From Patagioenas fasciata (taxonomy: Eukaryota > Chordata > Aves > Columbiformes > Columbidae): a DNA stretch of 64,000 nt. Both the position numbers and the translations under genes were made by a program. The stretch covers positions 4,662,001 to 4,726,000 of the forward strand of contig NC_092520.1 of assembly GCF_037038585.1 (NCBI RefSeq), written 5' to 3'. Numbering within the stretch: position 1 is the stretch's first letter; each line of letters opens with the position of its first letter. Below, in pieces: positions 28,487 to 39,935 of the stretch. Under the pieces are notes generated by a model. The model ran no database searches and was not told the DNA's origin. It saw only the letters and a program-made list of their open reading frames with translations.

Positions 28487-28865
28487 ATAGAATTACAGAA
28501 TCCTTTTGGTTGGAAAAGACCCTCAAGATCATCAAGTCAAACTGTTCACCTAACACTGTCACTAACCCATGTCTCCAAGAACCTCATCTATGTGTCTTTT
28601 AAACCCCTCCAGGGATGGTGACTCCAGCACTGCCCTGGGCAGCCTGGTCCAATGCATGACAACCCTTTCCAGGAAGAAATTGTTTCCAAGATCCAATCTA
28701 AACCTTCCCTGGTGCAACTTGAGGCCATTTCCTCTCATCCTGTCACTTGTTACTTAGGAGAAGAGACCAACACCCTCCATGCTCCAATCTTCTTTCAGGT
28801 AATTGCAGAGAGTGACATCTCCCCTCAGCCTCCTGTTCGCCAGGCTTGGTTTGAACTGTTTCTAC
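28487..28865 (-). mobile_element. CR1 LINE 3' fragment (subfamily B)
   Basis: The tail TTATAGAATTACAGAATCC is at the left, with the subfamily B 3' UTR and ORF2 C-terminus extending right to about 28.86 kb. Confidence 0.87.
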
Positions 28866-29794
28866 ACCATTAGCGCTTGCGCTAATTACGACAGCTGACA
28901 GCAGCACTCTGATGGACAGAAGTGATACAGCTGTCAACTGCATTCAAAGAACCAAATTCTTCAGAGTTCATCATTCTGGGGCCAGAACGCAATCCATCCA
29001 GCACGATACGTGGGTTTGCAGCTTTTCTAGGGCAGAATGCATCAGAGAGTAAGCACAGCTGATGGAAACGCTAAAAAACTAAGCGCGTTTGCCCGTTTCT
29101 CAGGGGGATTTAAACAGCAGGTGAGTGGTGCTGGTCTCTGGGACATGACCCTTTTTTATTTCAGCTATTTAGATGCAAATTGTTCCCCTTCCCTCCCCCT
29201 CTCAACACCATCTGTTAGCACAGAGGTTTAGACTGCGCCTAGGGTGTAGGTTTTGGGGGAGGGGGATAAAGCATTGAGAAAACTTCAGTTGATGCCCTGA
29301 TTTCCTCTGGGGCACAGTTTAGGGGAGAAGAGAAAAAAAAAAATCACTTTGCAATGCTATTAAATTACAATAGGATTTTTCTCTTATTCTGCTGCACTTT
29401 TCCTACCGACCCCATGGATTTCCAACCCAAGAAAACATTCCTTGTCCAGCTTTTGGCCAACAAGCAATTTTATACAGTGACACTTGGAGCAGGTTGCTAT
29501 GGTGTTAGCATAGGGAATGGGCTGGTATTGCAGGAAGTATCAAAGATGCAAGGAATTAAAGTCTTAAATAATCCTGATGAAGTCCTTACTGCAAGGCACA
29601 GTATTTAATGTTCTTTTAGTGCTGGGGGAGCTACCTCATCTCTGTCTGATTTCCCCCAGTGAACAGCAATGTACTTTCAATAACTTTTGAGAGATTTGAT
29701 TCATAAAATGCTTCACCGCAGGCTCTGGATTCTTCATAAGGGAAAGATTTAAGGTGACAGCACAGATTATACTTTTAGGACGCTTGAAGACGAT

Positions 29795-30400
29795 ACAGTT
29801 TTGAGAGGGGTGGTTGACAGACCAGAGGGATGTGCTGCCACTCAGAGGGATATGGACAGGTTGGAGAAATGGGCCAACACCGACATCGTGAAGTTCAAAT
29901 GAAAACGCAAAGCCCTGGGGAAAAATAACCCCTGGTGCCAGCACAGACTGGGAGCCAACCAGCAAAAAAGCAGCTGTGCAGAGGAAAGACCTGGGAGGCC
30001 CGGTGGACATCAAGTTGAATATGAGCCTCCAAAGAGCCTTTGAAGCAAGGAAGGTCAACAGCATGTGGGCTGCAGGTCAAGGGATCCTTTCCCTCTGCTC
30101 AGGGCTGGTGAGACACATCTGGAGTGCTGGGTCAAGTGCTCAGTTCCGCAGTTTGAGAGACATGGACATACTGGAGAGAGTCCAGCAAAGGATGATGATA
30201 AAGGGACTGGACATATGAGGAGAGGCTGAGAGAGCTGGGACTGTTCAGCCTGGAGAAGGAAAAACTCCGGGAGGATCTTATCAATGTGCATAAATACCTG
30301 ATGGAGCGTAAAGACGGAACCAGGCTCCTCTTGCGGGTAATCCAGCAACAGGACAAGAGGCAACGGGCACAAACTGAAATACAGGAAATGTATTACATTA
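29795..30400 (+). mobile_element. CR1 LINE, 5' part of a copy interrupted by LTR copy 4
   Basis: It begins near the ORF2 segment after the RT active site (RGVVDRPEGCAATQRDMDRL), continues through a degenerate C-terminal domain, and stops in the AAACTGAAATACAGGAAATG region. The rest of the element reappears at 31033-31216. Confidence 0.83.
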
Positions 30401-30402
30401 AA

Positions 30403-30947
30403 ACATGTTTTGGGAAACATAGCAATGGAATGCGAGGTTATTGATAAGGATGGATGCACCTCGGTGAGAGGGGCAGCGAGAAACAGGTGACCAAGAAAAT
30501 GACCAGTGAAGTATTACATCCCATTCACATGAATACTTCATATAGAAGTGGGACATCACAAGGATCTTGTCCCTTTTTCCCTATGGCCGACATTAGGAGA
30601 GGACCTTGCTAGTCGTCCCTGCGAACTGAGGCCTAGTGACAGACTGAATCCAGCTCCGGGTGGCTGTAGAGTCCAGTCCAGGACTTCGGGTGCCGGCTCT
30701 GCAGTTGCTGAGACTTTCAAGATCGGTTTTGTATATTTTGTATTATTTCTCTATTCTTATTAGTAGCATTAGTAAAACATTTTTAATGTTTCCAGCTCTC
30801 TTCTCTCTGTTCTCCTTTCCCTCCCGATCGCCTGTTCTGAGTGGGAAGGGGGGAGAGGGAGGGGCTGAAGGAGGAAGCAGGGGGAAAGGAGGTTAACAAC
30901 ACATCTACCATAGTTTTATTGTCACCCCGCAATCAAAACCCTCTACA
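30403..30947 (+). mobile_element. Solo LTR, same family, copy 4, 5'-truncated and inside a CR1
   Basis: The match to the family starts only at the ACATGTTTTGGGAAAC segment, so roughly the first 95 bp of the LTR are missing. The 3' end reads CTCTACA at 30947. The TATA motif is degraded (TATAGAAG at 30541-30548). CR1 sequence of the same orientation lies on both sides (29795-30400 and 31033-31216), so the LTR landed in an existing CR1. Confidence 0.85.
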
Positions 30948-31032
30948 GAGGGGAAGAAAAAACACACCCACCAAACCCAGAACTTTTTTTCCCGGGGGAG
31001 TGGGAGGGTAGAACCAAACCACAGAACACATT

Positions 31033-31216
31033 GCCCAGAAAAATCATGGAGTTTCCAACAGGTTGTCCAGAAAAATCATGGAGTTTCAACCTTTGGATGT
31101 GCTCAAAACCCCACCAGACATGCCCCTGAGCAAACTGCTCCAGCTGCCACTACTTTAAGTGGAGGCTGGACTAGACCATCCACAGAAGTTCCTGCCAACC
31201 TCATCAGTTCTGCGAT
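31033..31216 (+). mobile_element. CR1 LINE 3' end, continuation of the copy at 29795
   Basis: It resumes at a segment equivalent to GCCCAGAGAGGTTGTGGAGT and runs to the 3' UTR (GGCTGGACTAGACCATCC, CCTGCCAACCTCATCAGTTC). A 21-bp segment, CCAGAAAAATCATGGAGTTTC, is present twice, about 34 bp apart. Confidence 0.8.
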
Positions 31217-33594
31217 GATAAAGGGCAAAAAGTGGTGGGGATGCTCTAAAGGAGAGGGACATGCAACATCTTTCAAACTACTAACCTGAAGCACGTGTTT
31301 ATAGCCAACAGCATTGGAAGCCCAAGTTTAGTGATTAAAGCAAATTAAAAGAGGTGATAAGTAACAACCTTGAGCATAAAAATCAGTGAAAGGGTTGAGA
31401 TCAGCACTGCAACACCCTCATTTTGAGTGTGAATGTGTGGAGTACAGTGCTGGTACTTGGGAGACAAACTCTTGTCCCAGTTCTCACACAGACCTCATTT
31501 GTGACCTCGGAGGCACAAAAATGAGGGGGAAAGAGTGAGTGTTTCATGTTTGCTCTGCCATCCTCCCATCAATCAATCACCTCTTCAAATAAGAGGCAAT
31601 TTAGGTAGTTACAGAGCACACAGCGTTCTGATTGTTGCCAACACAAACGCAACATCTTCCTCTTTCTTGCACAGCCAGAAGAGGCCAGAACAACATATGA
31701 TCTCAACTATTTGGTGACAGTCAGGAATTTTAGGTGCCTGCTTCCAAACTATTAACTTCTAAACTGGATGCGATCCAGTATCTCTTACTAGAAAGCAAGA
31801 TCCTGACAGAAGTTGCAAGCGTTCCATAGAAACATTTCTTAAAAGCAAAAAAAAAACCCAAATTGATTATCTGAACAATGTCTTAATAAATTTATGCTGA
31901 TATTTCTCATTTTAAAATAAATGTGCTTATATGAAAAGTAGAGTTTTCAGAACATCGGTGTTTACCCTGCAGAATAAACCTTCTTTATGCGCTGCTCTAA
32001 ATCACCAGCTAATTTCTGTTTCGAGATCTCTGGCATTTCACCAGCGTTACTGAGAATCTGAAGAACAGTTAGTGCAAATCTTCTTATTTAACCAACTTCT
32101 TGTTCTCAAATCCAAGCATGTGTATAAATGTTCGGGTCTGCAATCCTGCGGTTTGATCTGCAATACAAGGACCAGCTCTCAGTCTCCTTGACTTTAAAAA
32201 GACAGAAAGGTTAGCTGTGATAGCTAAGGGGTACCTGGCTTTAATGCCAGCAAGACGCCTACTGAAAACAGTGGGAGTTTGGCCCAAATTAGGATTTCAG
32301 GATTCATCCCATGATGCCCAGTAACACTTCCCACATTGTACTACCTGACAGCTTCTGAAAACTGGCAAAATGCGAAGGACGCGTCAACAACATCCAAGAT
32401 GAGGCTTCCAAGGGGGTATTTTGCAACAACCGAATTCAACCCATACTCATCTGTGTATTCTTGCCATTCCACATTCAACATGGTTTTCAGCGTGGTGATT
32501 TTAAAAGCACATCTTCAAAAGCTACTCAATGCCAAACGAACCAAACCTGCAAAGCAGTTGCAGCCAGGATATCACTGAACTCGTGTGATAATCACCCATG
32601 TTCGGTTCCCTGATGTTGTCAGTGATTAAATAACACCAACAACAGACAGGTGCTTTTCTAGAACCCCATTCCAGCACCACCTCCCAAATTGTCACCTTCT
32701 CCCGTGGATGCATCCAGAACAACCCTAGAATAACTATTTTCACCCCCAGCGCAACCTGGGATGAGGTGGATGGGTTTAGAGTCAGGAAGGGTCGAGGTCC
32801 AAGAGCCCAATGCTGCCCACGCGGTGCCTTTGTGCCCAGGTCTAACAGCAGGGATGCTCAGGAAACCAGTCTGCTACTGCTTGGTGGTCTTTCCCATCCC
32901 TGTTCCACATTCTTATCCGGTCAATATTTCGATAACTATAAGCCTGAGTTGAATGTTCTCCCCCAAGAGAAACGCGGTTGCCAATCTTGTTCAATCCCAA
33001 AGGGACAGTGGGTCTTGAAGTGGTTATAAATGACTCATTTTGGAGCAAGTCGAACTAAGCACATGTGCTGCTGAAGAGACAAGTTCCAACTTAAAGCAGC
33101 ACTTAGTTATCAAATGACGAGAAGACTTCCACAGTTTAGCTGGTATGCTTGCATTTTACCCTGAAACCAGTCATTTTGTAAGATGATCCAAATGCAGGAG
33201 AAGGAAAGAAGCATGACTCAAGTTAAAAAAAAAGGCAGAAAAAAAATCCCATAGTTGTCATGGTTTTGACTTACATTCTCTAGACAGGAAATCTTTAGGG
33301 CAAGCAAAAGCCTGTCTGCCCGCCAGTTCACAAACCCTTGATATCACAACCACAGTTTTTAAATATTGCCTTCTTGAACGATGCAAATAAAAAGGCATAA
33401 GTAATTCTCTGACACACTATTGAAAACCACACACCAACACAAAATAGCAATTTATTGCATGCGAGGCCATTCAACTATTACTTACAGCGTAATAAACAGC
33501 AGCCACACAGATACCACGGTCACCACTGAGCGGAAAACCCAGGACATTCCTCATCCCTGGCCCCTGGAGTTTGAATGAGAGAAGGGGAACTGCT

Positions 33595-34021
33595 CACAGA
33601 ATCCCAGAATGTCAGGGATTGGAAGGGACCTGGAAAGCTCATCCAGTGCAATCCCCCCATGGAGCAGGAACACCCAGCTGAGGTTCCACAGGAAGGTGTC
33701 CAGGCGGGTTTGAATGTCTGCAGAGAAGGAGACTCCACAACCTCCCTGGGCAGCCTGGGCCAGGCTCTGCCACCCTCACTGAGAAGGAGTTTCTTCTCAA
33801 ATTTAAGTGGAACCTCCTGTGTTCCAGTTTGTACCCATTACCCCTTGTCCTATCATTGGTTGTCACCGAGAAGAGCCTGGCTCCATCCTCCTGACACTCA
33901 CCCTTTCTATATCTGTAAACATTAATGAGGTCACCCCTCAGTCTCCTCCAGGCTCCAGAGCCTCAGCTCCCTCAGCCTTTCCTCACACGGGAGATGCCCC
34001 ACTCCCTTCAGCATCTTTGTT
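33595..34021 (-). mobile_element. CR1 LINE 3' fragment (subfamily A)
   Basis: The tail CACAGAATCCCAGAATGTC is at the left; the match ends abruptly at CAGCATCTTTGTT near 34020. It lacks about 10 bp around 33950 compared with the other subfamily A copies. Confidence 0.9.
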
Positions 34022-36462
34022 CCTGGTTTGTCCCCTAGAAAGAAGTTTTTTAGTTACCCTTCCTCTTCCAGAGTTAAATTTCGAGATGGTATGGGGTTTT
34101 CTTTCCCAAACGGGAAGCCCTGGGAGAACAAACCAGATTCCAAAGCTTTCTACCAAGCAGGCAGACCACACCGCCGGAACCCTCTGCTTAACACACACGT
34201 GTGAGCGTCAGGGCACCCGCGGGGCAGCGCTGGGATCAGAGCAGAGCTACAGTTGCATGTTCTCCAGGGGTATTTTAGGAGAACGGAATCAAATTGCCAC
34301 ACAAGCATAATTGCCAAGTTTCGGTCTAATGTTACAGCAATTTGCTTGACACGGTTTATTTCAGAGGAAAGTCTGGTGGAGTAGTATTTTGTTGTCCAAG
34401 TTATTATTAATATTAACGTGCTCAAGTCCCCTAGCGCAGCAGTCATATCTTTGGCAAATGGCAGGATTCCTTCTTCAAGTTCTGCTTTTGATAACAGAAA
34501 GCATTAGAAATTCTCTGTGCAGCCTGGAAAAGCTATTTGGACAGACTCTGTTTAAGACAGCCAGTGAGAAAGACACAAAACAGCCTCCTTAAATGACCTT
34601 CTGCCTCCCCAAATCCACAAATTCAGAGCAGAGGATGTTTGGTCCTCTGTTTTCTCTTCCAGGAGTCAGTTCAGAAAGCCGGCCTGCAAGACATTTGCTG
34701 AGTATCTGGCCATTGCATTAACTGATGTTTCAATTCTTGCAGCCACCACAGAGCCAAATCATCTGGGAAACAAGATTTCCCTGCATCCAACCCCGCAGTA
34801 TTTAAGAGGGGTCAGGTTCTGACCCCATATTGAAAAGGCTGCCCAGAAAACGCTTTCAAGATTAGCGTGTTAATACGCTCCCGTCACCAAATCCCTGTCT
34901 GCCCAGCTCTGACCCAGGCAACTCTCCATTCCCAAGCCTTGCAGGCATCTCTCAGCATCACAGAAAATACACTCAGACCACCTGAGGGTCATCAATATGC
35001 ATTCGGACCATCTGTTAAACCACTGTCAGAATATCTGTAGACCAGGGAGTCAAGCGTTAAGCAGCGAGTGCTATTTCCCCTTCGCCATTTCTTTCCCAGT
35101 TCGCACAGAATTGGAACGTTACTTAGAGGGTTTTTTGCTCACGGTGCCACATGTGATTTCAGGTTTCAAAGTAAAGCCAAGCTGTAGAAAACCCATCTTT
35201 TTTTACATTATAGAGCGGGGAAATCAATCAAGCTGGAACACAGCACTTTTTGCACCAGACAAAGCTTCCTGAATGTAGGGTTAGAACCTGCCGCTACCTG
35301 ACAGACGTCACTGGGGACAAACCGCACTCTTGAGTTGTTCAAGGTGTTCGTCTGAACTAAAGCAGCCACCTCTAGGAATAAAGACTGAAAGAATATGTTT
35401 GCTTACAGTGGAAGAATCTGTTTTAGTAGAATTAATAATTGGTTTGTTCAACTAGTATCTGAACTGTGCCTCTTCAAGGTTTCGGAGCAAATGAATCAGT
35501 AAAGTTTTAATATAGAAAGCAAGAAGATAGAAGAGATTACAGCCCCCTAAACCAATTACAAGAGCCATGTCATTCTGTAATATTGTTCATAAGAATTGAG
35601 CTCAACCTCCAGAGTCATCTGGATTACTGTATTTTTCGACACGAAAGGGTTGCATCCCAACACTGAGCTTCAAGCCTAAGAGCATTTCTTTCTGAAGATG
35701 ACCGACCATAGCGCAAAACAAGCTAAAGAGCACAAAAAGCAGCTTGAGTTTTATTTAGCAGGTGCATAATTCCAAGTACCAGCTTGAAAACTAGGTTGAG
35801 GATCCAGACACAGGAGGCACCAACCATAAATCAGAAGAAAAATGAGTCCCAGACTCAGTCCCATGGAGGCACCAAAAATCTTCTTCATTTTTCTTCCAGT
35901 CCCCTAAGTTCTCTCCTTTCTTGAATCCCTGGAAGAAGGGCATTATTTTTGCTCTGTTCCTCTTTGCATGAGGTTTAAGTACAAACTCCTCTCTCCCCTT
36001 ACTTTTTGGCACGATCTCCATGCAGGATGATATATTTTAAAGAGAGCTTGAGTTTGTAAGAACTGCCTGCCTATTCCACAAATGATACAAAAGTGCTCCA
36101 AAGTCACACTGTGTAGTGACAACAATTTTAGCAGTTTCCTCAGAGCCCTGCAGAGCGTATGAAAATCATTTAGTTGTCAAGTGACAACTGAGCCCATAAG
36201 CCTCGTGGGTTCAGGGTGGTTTCTGAAGAGCCGGCCACGCTTCTGCAGGTGACCTGGCGTGGAGCAAGGGCACTGTTGGCTGGAGTTGTGACAGTGCAAA
36301 CGTGACAGGCTAACGACAGCATCACTGGAGCAGGTTCAGTCCCGCAGGACAACAGTTACTGCTTGCGGATCCCAAGGGAACTCCATTAGATAACCTAGAG
36401 GAAAGATTTTTGCACACAAAAGTAGAGGAGGAAAGGGCACCAAGCTCTCAAACGCTGTTTTA

Positions 36463-36925
36463 GAATCATAGAATCATTTCAGTGGAAATGGACCCTCAGG
36501 ATCATTGAGTCCAACCATGACCTAATTCTAGCACTGAACCATGTCCCTAAGAGCCTCATCTAAACACCTTTTAAACCCCTCCAGGGATGGTGACTCCACC
36601 ACTGCCCTGGGCAGCCTGGTCCAATGCCCCACAGCCCTTTCCAAGAAGAAATTGTTCCCGAGATCCAACCTCAGCCTCCCCGGAACAACTTGGACCATTT
36701 CCTCTTGTCCTATCACTTGATGCTTGGGAAAGAAAGACCAACCCCCTCCATGCTCCAAGCTCCTTTCAGGCAGTTCAGAGATCAGAAGGTCTCCCCTCAG
36801 CTCCTGTTCTCCAGCTGAACCCCCCCAGGTCCCTCAGCTCCTCCCATCACCCTTGTGCTCCAGACCCCTCAGCAGCTTCATCGCCTCCTCTGCACTCTCT
36901 CCAGCACTTCAAGGGCTTTCTTATG
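36463..36925 (-). mobile_element. CR1 LINE 3' fragment (subfamily B)
   Basis: The tail AGAATCATAGAATCATTTC is at the left; the subfamily B body runs to the CTCTCCAGCACTTCAAGGGC region. Confidence 0.88.
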
Positions 36926-37888
36926 ATTATTTTGCTTGCTCTTCTGCTAGTTCCACAAGTCCACAGCAGCACAAACTGTGCCATAGACATTAGCCACTTG
37001 TGTACCCTGGGCTCCAGGCAGCATGATGTGTCTGCCCGTGCTCCAAATCCACCTCGGGTGGCAGCGCAGGCAGAGCTAAGGGGACAAGCACAGAGCCAGG
37101 TGACAGAGATTTCAACGCGATAGCGTTATTTCACCTCAAGCACAGCTCCAGTTTTCTCTAAAAATGAAAGGCTTCAGTGAGGCTATTCATGTGATTAAAG
37201 CTCCACAAAGCCTTGAGTCACTTGCTGGGTCACAATCCAGCTGATTCAAAGAATCTGTATGCAGGCTGCTTACCCAGAAATTAACCTACTGCCTTGGAAA
37301 GTGTTGCTTAATTTAGAAGAGTGATTACTTACAGCACCTGCTGCTAGCCTCGCAGCCTTTGATATGCCAGCTTCTCCAAAATTAATGCTAAGTCTTCCAA
37401 AATTATTTACATAAGGAATTAAGAACTAAAAAAAGAGCGCTAAATGTATAACAAAACAATCAGCTGCGTTATCAGCAGCAATTGAAACTGTAAGTGCCAA
37501 AGCAAATAACCTGATTTAAAGCAGTCTGAGCCGAAGTCACACAGTCGGTCCTCGAGGCAGACTCACATCCTCAGCCAGGCGTAACAGAAAACACATTGCA
37601 GAGGCTACACACACCAAATTGTGGACGTGCGTGACACCACCACCTCGGGAAAAGCTCCACACAGCAGGAGAACCTTTGCAAAAGGCTTTAAAGTTGCATT
37701 ACCCACAGGCTTTAAGTCTAAAGCTAAACCCACAGTAGCCTTGTCCACAGCAGGCAAAGGAGGAAGGAAGAGAAAGGATGAAAGGACTAAAGAACAGGCT
37801 CAGTTCTCAAGGCTTTAGTCCTTCACCATAATTTTCTGTTCCCACCTACAGATGGGGACTCAAGATAAGTCCATGAGCCCTAATGGGA

Positions 37889-38125
37889 TCTCAGAATCAC
37901 AGGCTGGTTGGGGTTGGAAGGGACCTCTGGAGATCATCCAGTCCAACCCACCAACGCAGGGTCACCAGAGCAGATCACACAGGAAGGTGTCCAGGTGGGT
38001 TTGAATGACTCCAGAGAAGGAGACTCCACAGCCTCTCTGGGCAGCCTGGTCCAGGCTCTGGCACCTCAAAGGAAAGAAGTTTCTCCTCATGTTTAGATGG
38101 AACCTTCTATGCACACGAGTGCCAA
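37889..38125 (-). mobile_element. CR1 3' end (subfamily D)
   Basis: The left end CAGAATCACAGGCTGGTTGG and the CATCCAGTCCAACCCACC block define a subfamily shared with the copy at 45098-45332. Its 5' end abuts the plus-strand CR1 starting at 38126. Confidence 0.87.
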
Positions 38126-38700
38126 GGGAGCTGGCAGATGTCACCACGAGACCAGTCTTGATAATTTTGGATTGGGAGAAAAGCCTGTAGACTGGAAGAA
38201 AGCAAATGGTACTCCTCATCCCCAAGGAGGAGGGCCCAAGGAACCACAGGCTGGTCAGCCTGTACTTGATCTCTGGGAAAGTGATGGAGCAGCTAATTCT
38301 GAAAACCATTGCCAGACATATCAAGGACAAGAAAATCAGCAGAAGCAGGCAAAATGGCTTCACCAAGGGCAAGCCATGCCTGACCAACCTGAGAAACTTC
38401 CACAGTGGCCTGGTAGACTTGGGGAGGACAGTGGATATTGTCTACCTGGACTTCAGAAAGGCCTTTGACACTGTCTCCCACAAGATCCTTATAGAGAAGC
38501 CATTGATGTAGAGGCTGGATAAACAGGGAGCTGGACTGAAAACTGGCTGAATGTCCAGGCCTAGAGGGTGGTGATCAGTGGCACAAAGTCCAGTCAGAGG
38601 CCAGTCACCAGCGGTGTAACCCTGGAGGGTCCAGCAGTTTGCAGATGACACCAAGATGGGAGAAGTGGTTGACAGGCCAGAGGATCATGCCAATATACAG
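38126..38700 (+). mobile_element. CR1 LINE reverse-transcriptase segment, 5' part of a nested copy
   Basis: This is the only copy here that reaches the RT core. A 101-codon frame at 38206-38511 holds the NGFTKGKPCLTNL and VYLDFRKAFDTVSH motifs. Further on, FADDTKMGEVV (about 38640) carries the catalytic FADD box. Sequence between these motifs is shortened and frame-broken, so no active enzyme is encoded. It continues after the inserted CR1 at 39130. Confidence 0.88.
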
Positions 38701-39129
38701 AATCACAGAATCACAGAATTGGCTAGGTTGGAAAAGACCTCAGAGATCATCAAGTCCAACCCTTGGTCCAACTTCAGCCCATTTACTAGATCATGGCACT
38801 AAGAGCCATGGCCAATCTCAGTTTAAAAACCTCCAGGGACGGTGAGTCCAGCACCTCCCTGGGCAGCCATTCCAATGCCTGATCACTCTCTCCGTAAAGA
38901 ACTTCTTCCTAATATCCAGCCTAAACTTCCCCTGGCAGAATTTAAGCCCATGTCCCCTTGTCCTATTGCTAACTGCCTGGGAGAAGAGACCAGTTCCCAC
39001 CTGGCTATAACTTCCCTTCAGGTAGCTATAGAGAGCGATAAGGTCACCTCTAAGCCTCCTCTTCTCCAGACTGAACAACCCCAGCTCCCTCAGCCTCTCC
39101 CCATAGGTCATGCGCTCAAGTCCCTTCAC
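38701..39129 (-). mobile_element. CR1 LINE 3' fragment inserted into another CR1
   Basis: The tail AATCACAGAATCACAGAATT is at the left, then the body in reverse orientation to about 39129. The host CR1 is split at codon level, and a CAG flanks both sides (38698-38700 and 39130-39132). Confidence 0.88.
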
Positions 39130-39935
39130 CAGAGGGACCTCAACAGGCTGGAGAAATAGGCCAGCAGAAACCTCAAGAAGTTCAACAAAGGGAAGTGTAA
39201 GGTCCTGCACCTGGGGAGGAACAACCCCCAGCACCAGTATATGCTGGTGGTCACCCAGCTGGAAATGAGCTTTGCAGAAAAGGACCTGGGGGTCCTGGTG
39301 GACACCAAGTTGAAGATGAACCAGCACTGGGTTCTTACTGCAAAGAAGGCAAATCCTGGGCTGCATTAGGCCAAGTAATGCCCGCAGGTCAGAGGAGGTG
39401 ATTCTTCGCCTCTGCTCAGCACTGGTAAGTGCTGCGTCCAGTCTGGACTCCCCAGTACAAGAGAGACATGGACATACTGGATTGAGTCCAACAAAGGATC
39501 ATGAAGATGCTGAAGGGACTGGAGCACCTCTCCTAAGAGGAAAAGCTGAGAGACCTGGAAGTGTTCAACCAGAATAAGAGAAGGCTCAGGGGGGATCTTA
39601 CCAGTGTATATAAATACCTGAAGGGAGGGTGCAAAGCAGATGGAGTCAGGCTGCTGTCAGTGGTGCCCAGTGCCAGGACCAGAGGCAATGAGCACAGACA
39701 CAGGAGAGTCCTTCTGAACACCAGGAAACACTTTCTCAATATTAGGATGCCCAAGCACTGGCGCAGGTTGCCCAGAGAGGTTGTGGAGTCTCCATCCTTG
39801 GAGATATTCAAAAGCCGTCTGGACACGGTCCTGGGCAACTGGTGCTGGTTGGTCCTGCTTCAGCACAGGAGCTCAGACCAGACGATCTACAGAGATCCAT
39901 TCCAACCTCAAACAGTGCGATCCTGTGAAACACAT
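39130..39935 (+). mobile_element. CR1 LINE 3' part of the nested host copy
   Basis: It continues the copy at 38126-38700 without loss: the reading passes from DHANIQ to RDLNRLEK across the insertion. It covers the ORF2 C-terminus (frame open at 39561-40028) and a diverged 3' UTR ending near GATCCTGTG. Confidence 0.87.
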
